Assembly: GCF_004000885.1 (NCBI RefSeq)
Contig: NZ_BIMC01000002.1
Coordinates: 248,001-312,000, forward strand
Direction: 5' to 3'
Length of the DNA stretch: 64,000 bases
DNA from: Paenibacillus glucanolyticus NBRC 15330
Lineage (GTDB): Bacteria; Bacillota; Bacilli; Paenibacillales; Paenibacillaceae
Shown here: one piece after another, positions 1 through 8,568 of the stretch
Layout: each line of letters starts with the position of its first letter
Position numbering within the stretch: the stretch's first letter is position 1
The notes under the pieces: generated by a model
What the model saw: the letters and a program-made list of their open reading frames with translations, nothing else
What the model was told of the DNA's origin: nothing
The model's database searches: none
Position numbers and translations under genes: made by a program

Positions 1-45
1 CAGGCAGGATTAGTTCACTCTAGCATGGAAAGGATGCAGTTACAC

Positions 46-201
46 ATGATCGAATTCATCGTTATTATCCTGATTGTGGGTTTGGCCGGGATAATCAGCA
101 ATCAATATTCTGCACTGAGAAGAATGGATCGTATGCAGCGTTCACTGGATGAGCTAAACGTCCGATTCCAAGAAATGAAGGATAATGAGCCCAGACGATG
201 A
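46..201 (+). CDS. small single-pass membrane protein
   Basis: A 51-residue frame with a hydrophobic N-terminal segment (about residues 3-15, IIEF-type run rich in I, V and L) followed by a charged, probably helical tail (RRMDRMQRSLDELN). This is the layout of small membrane-anchored coiled-coil proteins. The start at 46 has AAAGGATG nine bases upstream. The frame stays open to the window edge, with other ATGs at 25 and 34, so a slightly longer protein is possible. I do not recognise a family. The stop at 199-201 is followed by about 80 bases before the next frame. Confidence 0.5.
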   Translation: MIEFIVIILIVGLAGIISNQYSALRRMDRMQRSLDELNVRFQEMKDNEPRR

Positions 202-283
202 CCTGAGCAACCGGATATTCGTTTTCATGAGGTGACTGTTTGCATAGGAAGTTGAGGCGTTTAATTCAGATAGAAGCGGGAGT

Positions 284-439
284 ATGACGATCATGACCCC
301 TTTTAAGAATGGCAAAAAAGAAATCAGAACGCAGTTTGAGATCAATCTGCTGCAGCAAGCACAGGCCAAAGTACCAGGGAAACCTCATCTCCCTTGGACA
401 TATGAAGTTATTAGGCGTGACTATACAAATGTAGGGTGA
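284..439 (+). CDS. hypothetical 51-residue protein
   Basis: Short frame beginning MTIMTPFKNGKKEI with a basic, polar composition and no membrane segment or signal. The ribosome site is weak (GCGGGAG just upstream). It lies 9 bases before the frame starting at 449 in the same direction, so the two may be co-transcribed. I recognise no domain. It could be a genuine small protein or the leftover of a longer gene; the surroundings (a frameshifted neighbour) make the second option plausible. Confidence 0.3.
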   Translation: MTIMTPFKNGKKEIRTQFEINLLQQAQAKVPGKPHLPWTYEVIRRDYTNVG

Positions 440-448
440 GAGGTCAGC

Positions 449-1175
449 ATGTCCAAACGAAGTCTCAGAGATTTGATCTATGTGAATGGGAAGGAGTATC
501 GTAATAAATGCTTTTAATTCCTATGGTATTGAGTTCTATGAATTTATGTCCTGTGTCCGTCATCGACCGGAGCATCTGATTCTCCTTAAACACAAGTTCG
601 ATGATGCGCGGCGGAATATTCATTCCGGATTTGATTATGTGACACCTCAAGAAATTTCAAGATTATTGGAAGATGACGTATACGGTTATGGAGATTTTTG
701 CTGGGTTGATGTGCAGAAGGAAGAAGCTCTTGATCAATTAACCAAAATGAAGATTGGGGAATTATTAACCTTTGCTCATCTTGCCGAACCCTTGCAGGTA
801 ATACCTAAAGTAAGATTTGCTTACTACGCCCATGATGATGGGTGGTTTAATAAGCTGTATGTGTCTGATCTTGAAGATTATAAGATACTGTTGTCTAAAG
901 TAATCGTATCCAAATTACATAGATTAACGCGGCGAAAAATTGGGGATATCCCAGATGATGTTGCCTACGTTCTAATGGAGTCTACGAAAGAAGGATTGTT
1001 TATGGATTTTTCCAAGATAGTGAGGAGCAGAGTCAGCCTCAGATTGCCTATTACTGCAGTAGGACATTATCAGGATATGGACAAGGTGTATGAATATAGA
1101 GATGAGATAACCGAGCACAAGCTGTGGTTGTCTTACACGAACAGAAAATGGAGTCTAGTATATCATCTGGGATGA
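449..1175 (+). pseudogene. frameshifted gene of unknown function
   Basis: Two frames appear to be one gene split by a single base. The first starts at ATG 449 behind GAGAGG and reads MSKRSLRDLIYVNGKEYRN before a TAA at 515. The second, open from 486 to 1175, has a GGAGG-like motif lying inside its own N-terminus rather than upstream, so it lacks a convincing start. Removing one T from the TTTT run at 512-515 joins them smoothly (KCF then NSYGIEFYEF). The joined product would be about 241 residues, soluble, acidic-basic mixed, with no domain I recognise. The event could be a real mutation or a base-call error in the short homopolymer. Confidence 0.5.
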
Positions 1176-1254
1176 AGACGAACAGAAGCCGAGCGAGAGA
1201 AGAACAGAAGTTTAAGATGCATTTGCAGCATATTAGAACGGGAGACAGCAATCA

Positions 1255-1809
1255 ATGATAAAATATAATATTTGTTTTGTTCGACGTGGTCCTGAGATTT
1301 TACTATTAAATCGGGATTACGCGCCATGGATGGGGTGCTGGAATGGAGTAGGGGGCAAGCTGGAGGGCAATGAAACGCCCAGGGAATCGATGATTCGTGA
1401 GCTGTATGAGGAGACTCAGATTCAGGAATGCAGATTAACATTCAAAGGTCTTATCACTTGGACAGCAGATGGCAAAAATCCGGGTGGGATGTACCTTTAT
1501 GTCGCGGACATACCTGAGGATTACAGCTATGTTACTCCGATTAAAACGGACGAGGGGATATTGGATTGGAAGTCCACGGAATGGATTTTGTCCAAAGGGA
1601 ATGTTGGAATCGCTGCCAATATTCCGGCATCACTTGAGACGATCTTGCATGATCCGAATTGTTACGAACATCATTGCATATATAAAGATGGTAAATTGTG
1701 TAAACAAACATCGACTGTGATTAGTGAATTGGTGGAAACGAATGAGAAACAGCGAGCCTCGTTATTTGAGAAGTACCTACATACATCACACGATCCGATT
1801 TATCGGTAA
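1255..1809 (+). CDS. Nudix hydrolase
   Basis: A 184-residue Nudix family pyrophosphohydrolase, the fold that cleaves nucleoside-diphosphate-linked compounds such as oxidised dNTPs using Mg2+. The Nudix box is visible near residues 32-54: GGKLEGNE, then RELYEET, giving the catalytic REXXEE signature. The usual glycine after EET is replaced by Q. The N-terminus (NICFVRRGPEILLLNR) is the normal first strand of the family. The substrate cannot be told from sequence; MutT/YtkD-like sanitation is the closest general idea. GGGAGA precedes the ATG. The C-terminal 50 residues extend beyond the usual 140-150 length. Confidence 0.85.
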   Translation: MIKYNICFVRRGPEILLLNRDYAPWMGCWNGVGGKLEGNETPRESMIRELYEETQIQECRLTFKGLITWTADGKNPGGMYLYVADIPEDYSYVTPIKTDEGILDWKSTEWILSKGNVGIAANIPASLETILHDPNCYEHHCIYKDGKLCKQTSTVISELVETNEKQRASLFEKYLHTSHDPIYR

Positions 1810-1921
1810 GAGGACCATTTAGCTGAAGCTGAACAAATCATGAGTTGAATAATTAGTTGGTGATGTGACAAGGCCGATTAAATTGAATCTGGATGAAAAA
1901 TAAATTCACGGAGATATAAAC

Positions 1922-2203
1922 ATGAGGTATACATTACTGAAAAATGGTTTCGTCCCCGTATCACTCGGATTGCTGTTTGCGGCGATCTGGGTGCCGATCG
2001 GGATCATTACGTACATGAACACGTTGGCTGGAAGCATGACTCTAAAATACATCGTGCATTTTTTACTTGGGCTTCCCCTGATTGCGGTCATATTTGGGCT
2101 TATCCTAATTAGAAGAAAATCCGCGTATCACATATTTTCGATTTCATATTTGATCTTAACCTTCTTGATCACGGTGCTTATTCCCATAATTGCAGAGTCT
2201 TAA
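1922..2203 (+). CDS. small integral membrane protein
   Basis: A 93-residue protein with three hydrophobic stretches (about residues 11-30, 42-60 and 68-90), so probably three membrane helices and very short loops. GGAGAT sits eight bases before the ATG. It ends 24 bases before the Nif3-like gene's start, with that gene's ribosome site in between, so the two are probably transcribed together. No family recognised. Confidence 0.65.
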   Translation: MRYTLLKNGFVPVSLGLLFAAIWVPIGIITYMNTLAGSMTLKYIVHFLLGLPLIAVIFGLILIRRKSAYHIFSISYLILTFLITVLIPIIAES

Positions 2204-2227
2204 GTTTGAATGAGGGAGGGAATGCAG

Positions 2228-2995
2228 ATGGACACATTGCTTTTCAAGTCTTATATTCAGGAGATTTTTGGATCGTTGTTGGATGATTTTGAAGAAGATG
2301 ACGAGTATGGCTTTCATCAATTTTCATCGGATTCCTATAAAAGAATCGGCTATGCAACAAACATAACGCCAGAGATCGTCCAACAAGCCGCTGTACATAA
2401 GGTCGATCTGATCATCACGCATCATGATGCGTGGAGCTTTGTGTATGGAATGAAAGAACGCTGCCTGGAGTTACTGAGGGAACATGGCATCGCCCATTTT
2501 TATGTTCACCTCCCCCTGGACTATGCTGAGTTTGGAACCTGCAATTCGTTACTGCTTGAGCTTGGGGTAGAGCGTATTGTTCAACCATCCCGTCATGTGG
2601 AGGGTGACAGTTCGGTAGGCATTGGGGAGCTAAAGTCCCCGATCACGATGGAAAAGCTCGTAGAAACCATGTCCTCTGTGCTAGGTGAGAACGTGTTCTA
2701 TCAGAAGAACAGCGAAAAAGCGATTCAGAGAATCGGCATGGTAACGGGGGCAGGCAACGGCACCAATCAATTGAGAGAGGCTTTGAACCATAACTGTGAC
2801 GTTTACATTACCGGTGAAAAAACGCTCTATACCGTTCAATACGCCAGGTTTATCGGATTGAATATCATCGTGGGCAGTCATACCTTCACCGAAATTTTCG
2901 GTGTGCGTTCACTGGCGCAGAAACTTCAGGAAAGGTTCCGGGACATCGAAGTTATACAGCTTACCGAGGAGCATATTGAGGTTGTGCATACTTAA
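2228..2995 (+). CDS. Nif3-like dinuclear metal-centre protein
   Basis: Member of the NIF3/YqfO family (GTP cyclohydrolase I type 2-like), widespread proteins that bind two metal ions but lack an agreed function. Metal-ligand motifs are visible: IITHHDAW near residue 59, HLPLDYAEFGTCN near residue 89, and ITGEKTLY followed by VGSHTFTEIFGV near the C-terminus. At 255 residues it matches the short single-chain members without the central PII-like insertion. I chose ATG 2228 because the GGGAGGG site at 2214-2220 precedes it by a normal distance; ATGs at 2210 and 2222 are in frame but overlap that site. Confidence 0.85.
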   Translation: MDTLLFKSYIQEIFGSLLDDFEEDDEYGFHQFSSDSYKRIGYATNITPEIVQQAAVHKVDLIITHHDAWSFVYGMKERCLELLREHGIAHFYVHLPLDYAEFGTCNSLLLELGVERIVQPSRHVEGDSSVGIGELKSPITMEKLVETMSSVLGENVFYQKNSEKAIQRIGMVTGAGNGTNQLREALNHNCDVYITGEKTLYTVQYARFIGLNIIVGSHTFTEIFGVRSLAQKLQERFRDIEVIQLTEEHIEVVHT

Positions 2996-3056
2996 AATGA
3001 TGTCTATTAAACAAGTTCCATCCAGTGGCTGAATGGGAAATAGGAGATGATGATCG

Positions 3057-3887
3057 TTGAACAAAGTAATCGATTATTATAATACGTTTGATGAATGGGG
3101 ACGGTTGGATAGGGAGCCTGTTGAATTTATCGTTAATCTGCACCATATTTTGGCTATGTTACCTAAGAAAGGCCATGTGCTGGATAATGGAGCTGGTCCT
3201 GGGAAATATTCGATGGAGCTGGCGAAGAATGGTTTCGATGTTACCTTAACGGATCTTACGCCAAGACTGGTAGACATTTCGGTTGCAAAGGCAAAGGAAT
3301 TGAATTTAGAAAAACAGTTTAAAGGCTTTCACAGTGCAGATGCCAAGGATTTGAGTATATTTCATGACGAATTATTCGATGCCTCGTTAATGATGGGACC
3401 GTTGTATCATTTGCAGTCGAGGGAAGATAGGGATACGGCAGTACAGGAATTGTACAGGGTTACTCGATCCGGCGGTTACGTATTCGTGGCTTTCATGACG
3501 AGAATCCGGCATTTAATGACTTCGTTAATGTACCCTGAACATTGGAAGCCTCATGATCATGTAAGCAGCATTAAGGAGTTTATGAAGACGGGAGTCTTTA
3601 ATCATAGCGATGAAGGAAGATTTACCGGAGCGTATTATTACAATATCGAGGATATCAAGCCGTTCATGGAATCGCATGGATTCGAAAGCATCAAGTTGAT
3701 TGCGTCATCAAGCATAGCGGGGGCGCTCAAGCCGGAGCAGTTTGATTATTGGCGTTCTCGTGGGGAAGAAGAATTCCATGAGGTTATGAAGATGATATAT
3801 CAAGAAGCTGAGAATCCAAGCATCCTGGGGGTTTCATCTCATTTGTTGTATATTGGGCGGAAAAGTACGGAGCATCCGAGCATATAG
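3057..3887 (+). CDS. class I SAM-dependent methyltransferase
   Basis: A 276-residue Rossmann-fold methyltransferase. Motif I reads VLDNGAGPGKYSMELA (about residues 41-56), followed by TLTDLTPRLV for the acidic loop that contacts the SAM ribose, then SADAKDL and the motif IV-like FDASLMMGPLYHL. The substrate is unknown; the family includes small-molecule and ubiquinone/menaquinone-type methyltransferases. The start is TTG at 3057, with AGGAG at 3042-3046; the nearby ATGs at 3047 and 3050 are out of frame. It stands alone between the Nif3-like gene and a gene-free stretch. Confidence 0.82.
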   Translation: MNKVIDYYNTFDEWGRLDREPVEFIVNLHHILAMLPKKGHVLDNGAGPGKYSMELAKNGFDVTLTDLTPRLVDISVAKAKELNLEKQFKGFHSADAKDLSIFHDELFDASLMMGPLYHLQSREDRDTAVQELYRVTRSGGYVFVAFMTRIRHLMTSLMYPEHWKPHDHVSSIKEFMKTGVFNHSDEGRFTGAYYYNIEDIKPFMESHGFESIKLIASSSIAGALKPEQFDYWRSRGEEEFHEVMKMIYQEAENPSILGVSSHLLYIGRKSTEHPSI

Positions 3888-4072
3888 AGGTTCTTGAATG
3901 AGAGAACTTTAGGAGGGCTATGAAGATACGGATCCGAAGACTTTTTTTAAGTACTAGGAGATATTAGGGATCACTTGCTGTTGATCGAGTGCGGAAATAA
4001 GTGGATTTCAATGTACCGGTTTCGTGGGATACCTACATGATCATACATTGAGAAGGGGAGAACCATGAAAAC
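3888..4072 (+). other. intergenic stretch with possible coding remnant
   Basis: About 185 bases between a methyltransferase and a GNAT gene. A very strong AGGAGGG site near 3912 precedes an ATG at 3920 that opens only 15 codons (MKIRIRRLFLSTRRY). Further on, one frame reads DHLLLIECGNKWISMYRFRG before a stop near 4039, which looks protein-like but has no start. This resembles the worn remains of a small gene. No terminator or clear promoter was seen. Confidence 0.25.
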
Positions 4073-4516
4073 ATGACAAACCTAATCGTACACGAAGTGG
4101 CTGACCTGAATGCAGCAGACCTTACCGAGATTTTGAGGGAAAGTACGGAGGAAGGACATAGACACATCAATCGTTTACTCCGAGAATACATAACAGGAAC
4201 GAACAGGTTTGATCAAGAGTCTGAGGCGTTGTTCGAATGTCGAATGGATCATAGATTGATCGGGATATGCGGATTGAACAGAGATCCTTATGCTGAGGCG
4301 AACATTGGCAGGGTTCGAAGGCTCTATGTGTTGAAGGAATTCCGTGGACATGGCGTAGGGCGAAGACTGCTTGAAGCTGTCATTCATATGGCAAGCAGCC
4401 ATTATAGTAAACTTGTATTAAAAACAGATAATCCCCAAGCTGGTGAATTCTATAAGCATTTAGGTTTTCGAGAGATTAGCAATAATGGCTTGGTCACACA
4501 TGAACTCCAGTTTTGA
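4073..4516 (+). CDS. GNAT family N-acetyltransferase
   Basis: A 147-residue GNAT acyltransferase (acetyl-CoA dependent). The acetyl-CoA pyrophosphate loop is visible as EFRGHGVGRRLLEA (about residues 82-95; consensus Q/RxxGxG/A). Beta-strand 4 precedes it (RVRRLYV), and the family's C-terminal NPQAGEFYKHLGFREI follows. The substrate is unknown. The best ribosome site (GGGGAG) is spaced for an ATG at 4065 that opens only Met-Lys-Thr-stop; that stop overlaps the real ATG at 4073 (ATGA), which may couple translation. Confidence 0.85.
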   Translation: MTNLIVHEVADLNAADLTEILRESTEEGHRHINRLLREYITGTNRFDQESEALFECRMDHRLIGICGLNRDPYAEANIGRVRRLYVLKEFRGHGVGRRLLEAVIHMASSHYSKLVLKTDNPQAGEFYKHLGFREISNNGLVTHELQF

Positions 4517-4736
4517 TCTAGTCTGTGAGATAAACCGCCCAGCATTAGAAAGCTGGAATTGTTGGTATCCCAACAGAAGCGTAACGGTTGGTGATTCTTT
4601 AGGAACGAAAAAAGAAGGTACTGACATCTTAAGTCGCCATAATGGCGACTTTTTCATCATCTGGGATGAAGACAGGGGATTTGCCAATACTCGCGGCGAA
4701 GAAGTAGAAGAATATATTCTGAAGCAATCATTTTAG
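4485..4736 (+). CDS. hypothetical 83-residue protein (doubtful)
   Basis: A frame overlapping the last 32 bases of the GNAT gene and ending 17 bases before the SDR start. Its second half (NGDFFIIWDEDRGF, then EEVEEYILKQSF) looks like genuine protein, but the first third is the shifted GNAT frame and has no ribosome site. The perfect hairpin at 4632-4654 lies inside it. It may be the 3' end of a lost gene rather than a working one. No family recognised. Confidence 0.25.
   Translation: MAWSHMNSSFDLVCEINRPALESWNCWYPNRSVTVGDSLGTKKEGTDILSRHNGDFFIIWDEDRGFANTRGEEVEEYILKQSF
4632..4654 (+). terminator. rho-independent terminator
   Basis: Seven-base stem AGTCGCC/GGCGACT with loop ATAAT at 4632-4650, followed by TTTT. 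It lies 116 bases after the GNAT stop and would end that transcript before the SDR gene. Confidence 0.65.
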
Positions 4737-4752
4737 GATCATGGAGGTTCAC

Positions 4753-5493
4753 ATGAGCGGAAGTCAGTTCATCATCACAGGGACATCGAAAGGAATAGGC
4801 GAGCAACTGGCCTGTATGCTTGTCGAGAACGGGAATGTCGTGTATGGCATAGCGAGGGGAACATCGGATCGGCTAAGCAGCTCTGCCAATTATAGACACA
4901 TTGCGTACGATCTGAATGATACTTTGGGTCTTGAGAATGTAATGGACAGGCTATTTGAGTTGATTGACCCAGCCCATGCGGATATGATATGTCTCATTAA
5001 TAATGCGTCGATGCTGGAACCGTTGAAGAGCATTGACTTGTGCGAACCGAAGGATATTCAGATGAACCTGCAGATCAGTCTGATCGCGCCAATGATCTTA
5101 ACTTCCTCGTTTATCAAGAAAACGGAGGGGCTTTCCATTAGGAAGAAAATCATCAATATCTCGTCAGGATCAGGTGTTTATCCAGCACCCACCATGAGTG
5201 TGTATTGTACGGCGAAAGCCGGTATGAATATGTTTACGCAGAGTGTTGGAGCCGAGCAACGGAACCGACAGCACCCGGTAGAGATTATTGCGGTTAATCC
5301 CGGAATGGTGGAAACCGATATGCAGAGATTGGCCAGAGGCAAAAATGAGTCCGAATTTGACATGGCCCATGTCTTCGCGCAAGCGCACGAGTCTGGACAG
5401 CTGTTGTCTACGGAGGATATCGGGGTGCATCTGCTGCATATCATCGATAAAGAATTTGAACCTGGCCAGATTGTGAATTATAACGAGGTTTAA
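4753..5493 (+). CDS. short-chain dehydrogenase/reductase
   Basis: A 246-residue classical SDR, NAD(P)H-dependent. The cofactor loop TGTSKGIG is near residue 8, the NNAS motif near residue 80, the catalytic serine strand INISSGSG near residue 132, and the catalytic YCTAK (YxxxK) near residue 151, followed by VNPGMVETDM. The overall pattern is closest to the YueD-like benzil reductase/sepiapterin reductase group, an inference from motif spacing only. Start at ATG 4753 behind GGAGG (4743-4747); the ATG at 4741 overlaps that site. Confidence 0.85.
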   Translation: MSGSQFIITGTSKGIGEQLACMLVENGNVVYGIARGTSDRLSSSANYRHIAYDLNDTLGLENVMDRLFELIDPAHADMICLINNASMLEPLKSIDLCEPKDIQMNLQISLIAPMILTSSFIKKTEGLSIRKKIINISSGSGVYPAPTMSVYCTAKAGMNMFTQSVGAEQRNRQHPVEIIAVNPGMVETDMQRLARGKNESEFDMAHVFAQAHESGQLLSTEDIGVHLLHIIDKEFEPGQIVNYNEV

Positions 5494-5564
5494 GGCGAAG
5501 GTGAAACAGTATATATAGGGTTTATCGAATAGAGAAACTAGTCATTCATAGGAGGGACATACTC

Positions 5565-6157
5565 GTGATCTATCATTTTAGCGAGGATTCGGATATTCAG
5601 AGATTTGAGCCCATGTGTGGAGGCTGGTGAGAAGACGAGTGAATCGGATATAGAGATGTTCTTCGGGATGTCAGGAACCCGCAGGATGATTGCGATCGAA
5701 GCGGGGTGGTACGAAAGGGTTAGAAGAGGGTACATTTGCCGTTATAGCTTTGATCCCGCTGATTTTGAATTATTTGATGCCAATGCAGGATATTATGTTG
5801 CCACGAACATAGTTGCCCCCATACATGTTGAACGGATGGATGATCTGGTGGCAAAGTGTGTACTGAATATATTGAAGAATTTAACTCGTAATGCAAGGCC
5901 GTATGCCTTGATTGAGAATGTGGTCACACATAAGGATTATAGAAGGCGAAGGCTTGGACGGAAGCTTCTGAATAAAGCCATTGAGATCTCACAGCAAAGA
6001 AATTGCTACAAAATGATTCCAGGACAAAATGATTCCAAAAATAATTCATGGTTACAATTGTAATGAAACGGCTGCCCGCTTGTTGAAATATGATGCCGGA
6101 TACGTTACCATCATTGAACTAACAATTGTCGTAATCGGCCAGGTAAAGGAGTCGTGA
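5565..6157 (+). pseudogene. chimeric remnant: DUF6886-like plus GNAT fragment
   Basis: A strong GGAGGG site precedes GTG 5565, which opens 21 codons ([15 protein letters not shown], the start of DUF6886-type proteins) before a stop at 5628. A second frame (5605-6063) continues with the C-terminal half of the same family ([15 protein letters not shown], then [20 protein letters not shown]), so an internal piece is missing. It then runs into a GNAT-like segment ([20 protein letters not shown]). That frame is broken by a 14-base direct repeat, period 16 (6008-6021 and 6024-6037). Beyond it a third frame continues with NETAARLLKYDAGYV to a stop near 6157. No intact product is possible. Confidence 0.6.
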
Positions 6158-6162
6158 ATGCG

Positions 6163-6858
6163 ATGACCAAGGTACTTGTAGTAGATGATGAAGTCAGTAT
6201 ATCAAGCGCTGTGGCTTATGCGCTGCGAAGAGAAGGATACACGGTTGAGACGGCAGGGGATGGGCAAGAAGCGCTTGAACGAGTGGAATCGTTCCATCCC
6301 GACGTGATGGTGCTGGATGTGATGATGCCAAGGCTTAGCGGATATGATGTTTGCCGGAAGCTTGAGAACCGGCAGCGTCCGGCCATCCTGTTATTGACCG
6401 TAAAGGACGATATTGTTGATAAAGTGCTGGGATTGGAGCTCGGCGCGGACGATTATATGACCAAACCCTTTGATATGCGGGAGATCATTGCCCGAGTGAA
6501 GGCGTTGTCACGAAGAAGCCGAACAGTTGAGAATGTTCAGCAGCCAGCCTCGCCACAGAATGAAATCCGAATTTCGGGGCTTGTCATTAACCTGTTAAAC
6601 CGTACCGTGCATGCCGAAGGCAAGCTGCTGGAGCTGACTCCGAAGGAGTTTGATCTTATAGCTCTCCTGGCACGGAACCCGGAGCGGGTATACTCCAGGG
6701 AGGCTTTGCTGGAGCAGGTATGGGATATGGACTTTGCAGGCGGGACACGTACGGTAGATATCCACGTTCAGAGACTGCGTAAGAAACTCGGAGATCTGCA
6801 TGACGTGATTCAGACCGTGTATGGCATCGGATACAAAAGCACGGAGAGTCCAGCATGA
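6163..6858 (+). CDS. OmpR/PhoB-family response regulator
   Basis: DNA-binding response regulator of 231 residues. The receiver domain shows the acidic pair VVDDE at residues 5-9, the phosphorylation site VLDVMMP with D52, and the conserved TKPFDMRE lysine. The C-terminal winged helix carries ELTPKEFDLIALLARN and RTVDIHVQRLRKKLG, typical of OmpR/PhoB proteins that bind direct repeats. I prefer ATG 6163 to GTG 6154, because the AAAGGAG site ends at 6151, too close to the GTG. The stop overlaps the start of the kinase gene by four bases (ATGA), so the pair is an operon. Confidence 0.93.
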   Translation: MTKVLVVDDEVSISSAVAYALRREGYTVETAGDGQEALERVESFHPDVMVLDVMMPRLSGYDVCRKLENRQRPAILLLTVKDDIVDKVLGLELGADDYMTKPFDMREIIARVKALSRRSRTVENVQQPASPQNEIRISGLVINLLNRTVHAEGKLLELTPKEFDLIALLARNPERVYSREALLEQVWDMDFAGGTRTVDIHVQRLRKKLGDLHDVIQTVYGIGYKSTESPA

Positions 6859-8393
6859 GTCTAAGAAAGGTGCGTTTCGGCTTGAAGTGGAAGGTCGCAC
6901 TTCTTCTTGCCTTGCTGCTGATCTCAGTGCTCGTTGTTCTGAGCACATTGGTTCTTGCGGGCATACGAGAGGACCAGCGCGTCCGCCTGGAGCAATCCTT
7001 CGCTCATGAAGCAGAAGCGGCCAATCTTCGGGTTCATCAGGAGTTTCTGACGAATACGAATAATGAAATGCAGCCGGATGCCTTTATGGAAAGCGTGGGT
7101 CAACGGCTTGCAGTGGATCTTGGATCGCAGAGCGGCATGGCTGTCACCTTGTATAAGCTGGATGGTACATTCACGGGGACCTCGCTTCCATTTCAGCCCA
7201 AAATGGATGTGAAGGATGCGCTTGCCCACACGGAAGAAGGACGTTCGGCTTATATTACCGAGGGTGATCAACTGCTCTACCTTGCTCCGCTTCGCAATAT
7301 GGACGAGCAGATCGGAACCATTCAATTCCATGCTTCGCTTGCGGAGCAGCATGCTTTCTATGAGCGAATCCGCAAGCTGTTTCTCGTAACCGGCATGTCA
7401 GTACTGGCTGCCGGCTTCCTGATCGGTTATCTGTATGTCTGGCGCCAGGTTCATGTCATCAGCAGATTGAATTTGGCTGCACAGCAAATCGGCGAGGGAG
7501 CCTATCTTAGCGAGCCGACGGTCAAGCGAAAGGATGAGCTTGGTGAGCTGGCGCAAGGTATTTTTGAGATGAGCGGGAGAATATCCTCCTCTGTGAGCCA
7601 GCTCACAGAGGAGAAGTTGAAGCTGCTTGATGCGATTGAACGGCTGCAAGAGCTGGAACAACAGCAGAAGCAGTTTATCGGGAATATCAGCCATGAGTTG
7701 AAGACGCCGCTCACTTCGATCCTTGCTTATGCAGATTTGCTTGATTTATATCGTGACGATCCTGAGCTTCTGGAAGAAGCGAGAACTCGGATTCGCAAGG
7801 AGGCCCAGCGTTTATACGGCCTGGTGGAGAAGGCGCTTCAGCTATCGTCCATGGATATTTATGAATTCGAAACCCATGCGGAATCCATAGAGCTGAAGCC
7901 GATCCTGGAGGAGGCGACAGCTCGTCTTCAGGCTAAGGCAGAGCAGAATAACATTACGATTCAATCCAATCTAACGGATGGCAAGGTATGGGCGGATCCG
8001 GATAATCTGATGCACATGATGCTGAATCTGCTGGATAACGGAATTAAATATAACAAGCCCGGTGGAACCGTTACGTTGACAAACGAGGTGCAGGGTCAAC
8101 AAGGCGTTGATCGTATGGTGATTCGTGTCAGCGATACAGGAATCGGAATTCCGGATCATGCCAAAGAACGGATCTTCGATCCGTTTTATACAGTGAGCAG
8201 TGACCGATCTAGAGTTTATGGGGGGACTGGCCTGGGGTTATCGCTGGTACGCAGCCTGGCCGAGAAACAGCACGGCTCTGTACATTTAACGGAGACGGGA
8301 CCGGGCGGCTCTACCTTTATAATTACCTTGCCGATGGATCGGCCGCGTCCAGAGGAGATTAGATCAGCAGAAGAAAGTCCAGACTTGGAATAA
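6855..8393 (+). CDS. sensor histidine kinase
   Basis: Membrane sensor kinase of 512 residues, partner of the regulator it overlaps by 4 bases. A first membrane helix lies at about residues 14-34, an extracytoplasmic sensing domain at about 35-170, and a second helix at about 175-195, followed by a HAMP region. The HisKA motif ISHELKTPLTS places the phosphorylated histidine at residue 280. The ATPase domain has N-box NLLDNGIKYN, G1 DTGIGIPD and G2 GGTGLGLSLV. The signal sensed is unknown. The following lipoprotein and stalk-domain genes suggest a cell-envelope role. Confidence 0.93.
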   Translation: MSLRKVRFGLKWKVALLLALLLISVLVVLSTLVLAGIREDQRVRLEQSFAHEAEAANLRVHQEFLTNTNNEMQPDAFMESVGQRLAVDLGSQSGMAVTLYKLDGTFTGTSLPFQPKMDVKDALAHTEEGRSAYITEGDQLLYLAPLRNMDEQIGTIQFHASLAEQHAFYERIRKLFLVTGMSVLAAGFLIGYLYVWRQVHVISRLNLAAQQIGEGAYLSEPTVKRKDELGELAQGIFEMSGRISSSVSQLTEEKLKLLDAIERLQELEQQQKQFIGNISHELKTPLTSILAYADLLDLYRDDPELLEEARTRIRKEAQRLYGLVEKALQLSSMDIYEFETHAESIELKPILEEATARLQAKAEQNNITIQSNLTDGKVWADPDNLMHMMLNLLDNGIKYNKPGGTVTLTNEVQGQQGVDRMVIRVSDTGIGIPDHAKERIFDPFYTVSSDRSRVYGGTGLGLSLVRSLAEKQHGSVHLTETGPGGSTFIITLPMDRPRPEEIRSAEESPDLE

Positions 8394-8410
8394 GGGTCTG
8401 GGCCTTTTTT
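8377..8410 (+). terminator. rho-independent terminator overlapping the kinase stop
   Basis: Stem GTCCAGAC (8377-8384) with GTCTGGGC (8396-8403), loop of 11 bases containing the kinase stop codon, then a run of six T. It separates the two-component operon from the lipoprotein gene. Confidence 0.8.
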
Positions 8411-8428
8411 GTATAGCAGCACATATGT

Positions 8429-8481
8429 TTACAAGTTCGTTACAAGCCCGATATGTTATCGATATATTCGCACTCTATACT
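8429..8481 (+). promoter_or_regulatory. promoter with tandem TTACAAG response-regulator box
   Basis: Two exact TTACAAG copies at 8429-8435 and 8440-8446, 11 bases apart, which is one helical turn and the spacing used by OmpR/PhoP-type regulators. Downstream, TATACT at 8476-8481 makes a good -10, and its -35 position (8453-8458, ATGTTA) is poor, as expected for an activated promoter with the box just upstream. Inference: the adjacent response regulator drives the lipoprotein gene. Confidence 0.5.
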
Positions 8482-8568
8482 GAGATCAACAGGGAAACAT
8501 GAGGCATGCTAAGACATGGTGCTGCTGCCGAAGCTCCCTTTAGGGACCATTTGTAGGAGGAACCTGTT

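Noticed and set aside
4517-4650. Possible T-box or riboswitch leader ahead of the hairpin at 4632
   Set aside because: No T-box TGGNACCGCG element and no recognisable aptamer; the stretch is better explained as the 3' end of the GNAT unit with a terminator.
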